Shown here: positions 60,124 to 64,000 of the stretch, piece by piece | Layout: the number at the start of each line of letters is the position of its first letter | Numbering within the stretch: position 1 is the first letter of the stretch | DNA from: Nonomuraea roseoviolacea subsp. carminata | GTDB lineage: Bacteria > Actinomycetota > Actinomycetes > Streptosporangiales > Streptosporangiaceae | Assembly: GCF_024172185.1 (NCBI RefSeq) | Contig: NZ_JAMZEC010000001.1 | Coordinates: 6,541,001-6,605,000, forward strand | Direction of reading: 5' to 3' | Length of the DNA: 64,000 nucleotides | Made by a program: the position numbers and the translations under genes | Notes under the pieces: model-generated | What the model saw: the letters and a program-made list of their open reading frames with translations, nothing else | Told to the model about the DNA's origin: nothing | Databases searched by the model: none

Positions 60124-60672
60124 TCAGCCGTAGTAGTCGCGGATCTCCCAGAAGCGGGACGGGTGACTGTCGCAGGTGTACTGGACGGCCTCGATGTTGT
60201 TGTCGGTGCTGACGCCGCCGGCGATGGTCAGGCACTTGCCCGTCTGGACGTTCCGGAACTGGACGTGCTGGCCCGACTGAGTGCCGAGCGCCCAGTAGCG
60301 CGACGGGTGGCTGTCGCAGGTGTACTGGAGGGCGACGACGTTGTTGTCGGTGCTGACGCCGCCCGCGATGGTCAGGCACTTGCCCGTCTGGACGTTCCGG
60401 ATCTGCAGGTACCCGCTGGAGTAGCCCCAGACGTCCCAGCGGCGTGAGGGGTGGCTGTCGCAGGTGTACTGGACGGCGTGGACGTTGTTGTCGGTGCTGA
60501 CGCCGCCGGCGATGGTCAGGCACTTGCCGGTCTGCCAGTTCACGAGCTGGACGTTCGACGCCGCCCAGACCGCCGCGTGGGACGGGGCGGCCGACGCCGG
60601 GACGGCGGTGGCCGCGCCGAGGGCGAGCAGGGGAGCGATGAGGACTGCCGTGCGAAGGATGTGTGACTTCAT
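60124..60672 (-). CDS. Secreted ricin-B-type lectin
   Basis: 182 residues. A Sec signal (MKSHILRTAVLIAPLLALGAATAVPASA, cleavage near 29) precedes three 48-residue beta-trefoil repeats, each with QTGKCLTIAGGVSTDNN then VQYTCDSHPSR followed by W. Each keeps a CLTIxG sugar-site strand and a paired Cys (TGKC/YTCDS), so three disulfides are likely. It binds carbohydrate outside the cell; no catalytic domain is fused. The repeats are nearly identical at the DNA level, spaced 144 bases. Confidence 0.93.
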   Translation of the reverse strand: MKSHILRTAVLIAPLLALGAATAVPASAAPSHAAVWAASNVQLVNWQTGKCLTIAGGVSTDNNVHAVQYTCDSHPSRRWDVWGYSSGYLQIRNVQTGKCLTIAGGVSTDNNVVALQYTCDSHPSRYWALGTQSGQHVQFRNVQTGKCLTIAGGVSTDNNIEAVQYTCDSHPSRFWEIRDYYG

Positions 60673-60704
60673 GTGAGCCAGCGTGCGGGCGCGGAGGCGG
60701 CCTG

Positions 60705-60725
60705 GCTTGAGTACCGCGTACTCAA
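60705..60725 (-). promoter_or_regulatory. Inverted repeat upstream of the lectin gene
   Basis: CTTGAGTAC (60705-60713) and its complement (60717-60725) around CGC, a perfect 9-base dyad 30-50 bases before the lectin start. Operator or promoter element candidate. Confidence 0.4.
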
Positions 60726-60850
60726 GGTGACGAGCGCATCGTCGATCACGCGGTCAGCTCCATGCCCGGAACGGCCCCGGTCCACGTGGATGGACCGGGG
60801 CCGTTCGATCGTCGCCGGGCTTGGTCTGCCTCTCCTTCGGAGGCCGCTGG

Positions 60851-61513
60851 TCACAGGCTGCGGGCGGTGATGTCGCCGTTGGAGGTGGTGGCGTGGATGT
60901 CGAGTGCGGGGGAGCCGTCGTTCTTGAGGGAGTTGCTGACGCGGCCGTGGGTGGTTCCGGCGTCCAGGGAGGCCGAGACGCCGGCGGCGGCGGTGATCGA
61001 GATGTCGCCGGACTGGGTGCGGAGGACGACCTTGCCGCCGGTGGCCTCGGCGATCCGGATGTCGCCTCGGGCGGTGGTGATCTCGGCGGGGCCGGCGAGG
61101 CGGGCGACCTCGACGTCGCCGTCGGTGGCGGTGAGGCGCAGGCCGGCGGTCTCCTCCAGGGTGATGTGGTGGTAGGCGCCGTCGAAGGTGACGTCGCCGA
61201 GGCGGCCGGTGGTCCGGAGTTCGGCAGCTTCCGTCCTGGCCTGGACGCCGGATCCGGCGGGCAGGTGGATGGTGACCTCGACGGCTCCGGTGGGGCCGAG
61301 GTACGGGTTCTTCGTGGGGGTCTCGATCCGCAGGACGCCGTCGGCGTAGCCGGCCGTGGTCTGCTCGGCGGCCTTGACGTCGCGGCTCTTGGAGGTGTCG
61401 GCGGGCCGGATCTCGACGGTGGTGTCGGTGCGGTCGGCGGCGACGAGGTGGACGCGGCCGGCGGGGACGGTCAGGACGGCGGTGATCGGGGCGGTGGTGG
61501 CGAACGTCTGCAT
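60851..61513 (-). CDS. DUF4097-family adhesin-like beta-helix protein
   Basis: 220 residues. TTAPITAVLTVPAGRVHLVAADRTDTTVEIRPADTSKSRDVKAAEQ starts the repeated-strand domain. DVTFDGAYHHITLEETAGLRLTATDGDVEVARLAGPAEITTARGDIRIAEATGGKVVLRTQSGDISITAAAG shows the regular G-D-[I/V] repeats of a DUF4097 beta-helix. No signal peptide. AAGGAG 7 bases before the ATG. It is flanked on the same strand by secreted proteins. Confidence 0.88.
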   Translation of the reverse strand: MQTFATTAPITAVLTVPAGRVHLVAADRTDTTVEIRPADTSKSRDVKAAEQTTAGYADGVLRIETPTKNPYLGPTGAVEVTIHLPAGSGVQARTEAAELRTTGRLGDVTFDGAYHHITLEETAGLRLTATDGDVEVARLAGPAEITTARGDIRIAEATGGKVVLRTQSGDISITAAAGVSASLDAGTTHGRVSNSLKNDGSPALDIHATTSNGDITARSL

Positions 61514-61607
61514 GGTGTGCTCCTTGTGCTGTGTTCTTTCGAGATCCACCATCGCCGACCGCCCTGATACCGCCCTGTCGCCGTCCTGACGCCCCCGCTG
61601 ACATGCG

Positions 61608-63002
61608 TCAGTTCAGGAACAGGTAGTCCGCCTTGTAGGGGACGCCCGCCTTCGCCCCGGGCTTGCACGAGCCGGTCGGGGCGAGCCCGCCCTCGGTGTT
61701 GAGCCGCAGCACCTGCGTGACCCCCGCCAGCAGGCCGCCCTTCGCGCCCGACGGGGTCGCGGCCAGCACCAGCTCGGGGATGGCCCGCTCGCCGTTGGGC
61801 GTCTTGGTGACGACCTTGCCGCGCACCGCGCTGCCGTCCGGGGCGATCCACTGCGGCGGCCCGGCGGCCGGGGTGACGAACGAGTGCGCGATGCCGCGCC
61901 GCAGCGAGGCCCGCACGCCGTACTGGGTGAAGGCGTAGCCGCCGCCCGGCTGCTTCGTGCAGGCGTAGATCTGGGCGCCGCGCAGCACGTCGGCCGTGAC
62001 CGCGCGCGGGTGGGCGAACGGCCGGCCGGACAACTGGCCGCGCACCGCGCCGCCGCCGAACTCGGTGGTGTGCAGGTTGCTGTAGTACCTGCCCGGGTGG
62101 GCGGCGATGCGCCGGACCACGGCGGCGGGCACCTCGGCCTCACCGGCCACCCCCGTGATCCCGGCCGGCAGCCCCTTCGGCGCGGCGAACAGGTCGGCCA
62201 CGACCGCGCCGTTGCGGCCCCGCGCGCCCTTGTGGATGTGGCCGTTCGTCACGGGCGCGAGCCCCGACCAGAGGGCGGTGTAGCCGACGGTCCCGCCGTG
62301 CGGGCGCAGCCACCACACGGCCCGGCCGTCCTTGTCGCCCCGCCTGGCCCCGTCCTTGGCCTGGACCTCCTGCGCGCCGTCGGCCCGCGAGCTCAGCGTC
62401 GCCCGGTTGCTGCCCTGGAGCACGCCGTCGAGGTCGGCCGGGGCGGCGAGCCGGTGGAGCTGCCCGCGCACGGCCCCCTTGGGGTGGCGGGCGTCGTGCA
62501 CGTTGGCGTAGAAGCCGCCCGGGTCCTCGACCAGCGCCCGGACCAGCTCGGGGTCGGCGTCCACGGCGCCGCTCACGCCGAGCACGCCGGCGGGCAGCGG
62601 CTTGGTGAGGAACTCCAGCCGTACGTCGCCGTTCGCGCCGCGCGCGCCGAGGTGGATGTGGGCCGCGGTCGGGGAGCCGATCTTGTTCCAGCGGATCGCG
62701 AAGGCGACCCGGCCGCCGCCGACGCGGAGCACGACGGTGGCGCGGCCGTCGGCGTCGCCCTTGACGCCCACCTCGTTCGCGCCGCGCAGCCCGGCGGCGA
62801 GGTAGACGTCGCCCGCGTCGGCACGGGACACGGCCGCCTGACCTCCGGCCGCGCGGGACGTGGGCGGCGAGGTGGTGGCGGAGGCGGGCAGGGCGGTGGA
62901 GGCGAGGGCCGCCGTGAGCAGTCCGGCGGCGACGACGGCGCCGGTACGGGGGAGCCTGAGGCCGCGGGTGGGCCGGGAGCTGGGCATGACAGAGCTGGAC
63001 AT
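61608..63002 (-). CDS. Secreted protein with two CHRD domains and a DUF3455 domain
   Basis: 464 residues. A Sec signal is evident (PRTGAVVAAGLLTAALASTALPASA). Two CHRD domains follow (about 60-190 and 200-320), each with A-x-I-H-x-G (AHIHLGARGANGDVR; GHIHKGARGRNGAVV) and ...VRGQL endings (FYANVHDARHPKGAVRGQL; YYSNLHTTEFGGGAVRGQL). The C-terminal DUF3455 domain (about 335-464) has GAQIYACTKQPGGGYAF and PPQWIAPDGSAVRGKVV. ATG 63002 is chosen for the GAGG 7 bases upstream. Extracellular binding protein of unknown ligand. Confidence 0.85.
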   Translation of the reverse strand: MSSSVMPSSRPTRGLRLPRTGAVVAAGLLTAALASTALPASATTSPPTSRAAGGQAAVSRADAGDVYLAAGLRGANEVGVKGDADGRATVVLRVGGGRVAFAIRWNKIGSPTAAHIHLGARGANGDVRLEFLTKPLPAGVLGVSGAVDADPELVRALVEDPGGFYANVHDARHPKGAVRGQLHRLAAPADLDGVLQGSNRATLSSRADGAQEVQAKDGARRGDKDGRAVWWLRPHGGTVGYTALWSGLAPVTNGHIHKGARGRNGAVVADLFAAPKGLPAGITGVAGEAEVPAAVVRRIAAHPGRYYSNLHTTEFGGGAVRGQLSGRPFAHPRAVTADVLRGAQIYACTKQPGGGYAFTQYGVRASLRRGIAHSFVTPAAGPPQWIAPDGSAVRGKVVTKTPNGERAIPELVLAATPSGAKGGLLAGVTQVLRLNTEGGLAPTGSCKPGAKAGVPYKADYLFLN

Positions 63003-63121
63003 CGCGAACCTCTGCATTCGGGCGTTCGGGCGTTCGATTCGGTACGGCAGGCAGTACGAGGCCCGGACGCGCTGAGGTTCAACCCGCGAATGTGTAAAAG
63101 TACCGACAGACCACAGGGCAC

Positions 63122-63155
63122 GAAAAATGCCCTCCCACCATGGGTGAGAGGGCAT
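63122..63155 (-). terminator. Intrinsic terminator of the sigma/anti-sigma operon
   Basis: On the minus strand a long hairpin (outer arms GAGGGCAT/ATGCCCTC, 63127-63155, inner CACC/GGTG) is followed directly by a run of five T. One of the few textbook Rho-independent terminators here. It lies 30 bases after the anti-sigma stop. Confidence 0.85.
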
Positions 63156-63181
63156 CGGGCACGCGCTTCCGGGCGCGGACG

Positions 63182-63904
63182 TCACACGTTGACGGTGAGC
63201 AGTTTCTGCCCCGCCGAGGTGACCACCTCGAAATGGTCGATCTTCTCCAGCGGATCAGGGCTTCCCCCGTGCGTGTACAGCGGCTCGGGCTGGCCCGGCA
63301 CCCCGTAGCCCGCCGACGGCACGGCCCACCCCGTCATGACCCGCCGCTGCCCCGACTTCGACACCGACACCAGCTCGCACTCCAGCGGGCCCTTCACGCC
63401 CGACAGCTTGAGCGCGGCATGGGTGCCCCACGCCTTCGACTCGATGACCAGGCCGCCCGTCACGCCGGCGGCGCCGGTGCCGGCCACGGGTGTGCCGTCG
63501 GCGTAGAACTGCTCGGCCGGGCCCAGGTGGTTGTGCTGCCCGGACGCCGCGACCGCCGGCGCCCCCGAGTCGCCGAGCTGGGTGCCGATCGTCAGGCCGC
63601 CCGCCACCAGCGTCACCGCGGCGGCCATGCCGATCACGATCGTGCCCCTGCGCGCGCGGCGGTCGGCCGCCCGCTTGCGCCGCATCAGGTCGACGACCTC
63701 CGCCTCGCCGCGCGACGGCGGCGGGCCGAGATCCTCCAGAGGGCCGATGCCGACGAGCGCGCCCGCCACCCCCGACAGGTCGGCGAGCTCGGCGGCGCAC
63801 GGCGGGCAGGTGGCCAGGTGCTCCTCGAAGGCGGCCTTGTCGTCGTCGTCCAGCAGGCCGAGGGCGTAGGCGCCCACATCGGTGTGCTCCACTCGCGACG
63901 TCAC
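63182..63904 (-). CDS. Zinc-finger anti-sigma factor (membrane-anchored)
   Basis: 240 residues. The N-terminal ZAS domain has EEHLATCPPCAAEL with the HxxxCxxC zinc motif (about 28-36). One transmembrane helix, GTIVIGMAAAVTLVAGGLTIG, is near 90-110. An extracytoplasmic RskA-like domain follows (ASGQHNHLGPAEQFYADG...VIESKAWGTHAALKLSGVKGPLECELVSV). It holds the sigma factor encoded just upstream, whose stop it overlaps (GTGA), until an envelope signal releases it. Confidence 0.9.
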   Translation of the reverse strand: MTSRVEHTDVGAYALGLLDDDDKAAFEEHLATCPPCAAELADLSGVAGALVGIGPLEDLGPPPSRGEAEVVDLMRRKRAADRRARRGTIVIGMAAAVTLVAGGLTIGTQLGDSGAPAVAASGQHNHLGPAEQFYADGTPVAGTGAAGVTGGLVIESKAWGTHAALKLSGVKGPLECELVSVSKSGQRRVMTGWAVPSAGYGVPGQPEPLYTHGGSPDPLEKIDHFEVVTSAGQKLLTVNV

Positions 63905-64000
63905 GCCGTCACCCCCCTCTCCTCCAGTGCGACGCGCAGGGCGCGTACCGCGTAGTACACCCGGGACTTCACGGTGCCCACGGGAATCCCGAGGGCCTCG
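63901..64000 (-). CDS. ECF sigma factor, C-terminal fragment (cut by window end)
   Basis: The minus strand from the window edge reads EALGIPVGTVKSRVYYAVRALRVALEERG and stops at 63901. This is the region-4 helix-turn-helix of an ECF sigma factor (GxVKSRxxxAxRALR). The rest lies outside the window. Its stop overlaps the anti-sigma GTG start. Confidence 0.88.
   Translation of the reverse strand, partial: EALGIPVGTVKSRVYYAVRALRVALEERGVTA

Overview
The window is very GC-rich, densely packed DNA with GTG starts, many 1-4 base start/stop overlaps and small repeats in the gaps. Several gene sets point to an actinomycete: coproporphyrin-dependent haem synthesis (hemE, hemG, hemQ), mycothiol-type maleylpyruvate isomerase folds, F420/LLM-type oxidoreductases, a DUF3000 protein, MEDS/STAS and RsbW-like regulators, and an actinobacterial sulfur-assimilation leader peptide. 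My best guess is a Streptosporangiales member such as Nonomuraea; that rests on gene content remembered from such genomes, not on a search.

Layout. 0-6 kb: LacI regulator, TIM-barrel isomerase and type I phosphodiesterase (overlapping pair), then a PEP-utilising phosphotransferase. 6-14 kb: a degraded DUF1330 gene, MarR + MFS pair, an alpha/beta hydrolase, a frameshifted AraC-type regulator, an LLM oxidoreductase, a beheaded TetR gene, and a TetR/secreted SRPBCC divergent pair. 14-19.4 kb: aminotransferase V, rhodanese/TetR divergent pair, an SDR behind two strong inverted repeats, and a MEDS-STAS + RsbW-like signalling pair. 19.5-22.8 kb: a tightly overlapping sugar-oxidation operon (Gfo/Idh/MocA, DUF993, TIM isomerase) behind a LacI-type operator. 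22.8-34.4 kb: RNase D, DUF3000, haem genes, DUF4349 lipoprotein, MsrB, LigD-type polymerase and a TPR protein. 34.4-41.5 kb: leaderless aldehyde dehydrogenase, MFS/cupin operon divergent from a LysR gene carrying an in-frame minisatellite, PgeF, and an ECF sigma with a maleylpyruvate-isomerase-fold partner. 41.5-49.4 kb: OsmC, GlgX, RibD-like reductase + ATP-dependent ligase, ANK/HEAT protein and DUF1707 protein. 49.4-53.4 kb: sulfate/sulfite assimilation (leader peptide, sulfite reductase, 47-residue zinc ribbon, CysH, CbiX-type chelatase) interrupted by a ~190-base IS200/IS605-like right end. 53.4-57 kb: TIGR03084 protein, YccF, YihY, and glyA under a ZTP riboswitch. 57-64 kb: a FAD-monooxygenase remnant, a four-gene redox operon (azoreductase, PPOX, DsbA-like, MBL), a secreted ricin-type lectin, DUF4097, a CHRD-DUF3455 secreted protein and an anti-sigma/sigma pair cut by the window end.

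How parts connect. The sulfur genes form one functional set: reduction of APS (CysH), reduction of sulfite (siroheme enzyme), metal insertion into sirohydrochlorin (CbiX-type) and translation-linked control by a Cys-containing leader peptide. hemE, hemG and hemQ are consecutive steps of one pathway. The TetR-type operator CGGAC-N4-GTCCG occurs twice at the TetR/rhodanese promoter (16.5 kb) and twice at the azoreductase operon promoter (57.5 kb), suggesting one redox/electrophile regulon. The two NHEJ-type genes (LigD-like polymerase, ligase) lie 12 kb apart with no Ku in view. Eight genes have a TANNNT box 7-8 bases before the start codon, consistent with leaderless mRNAs.
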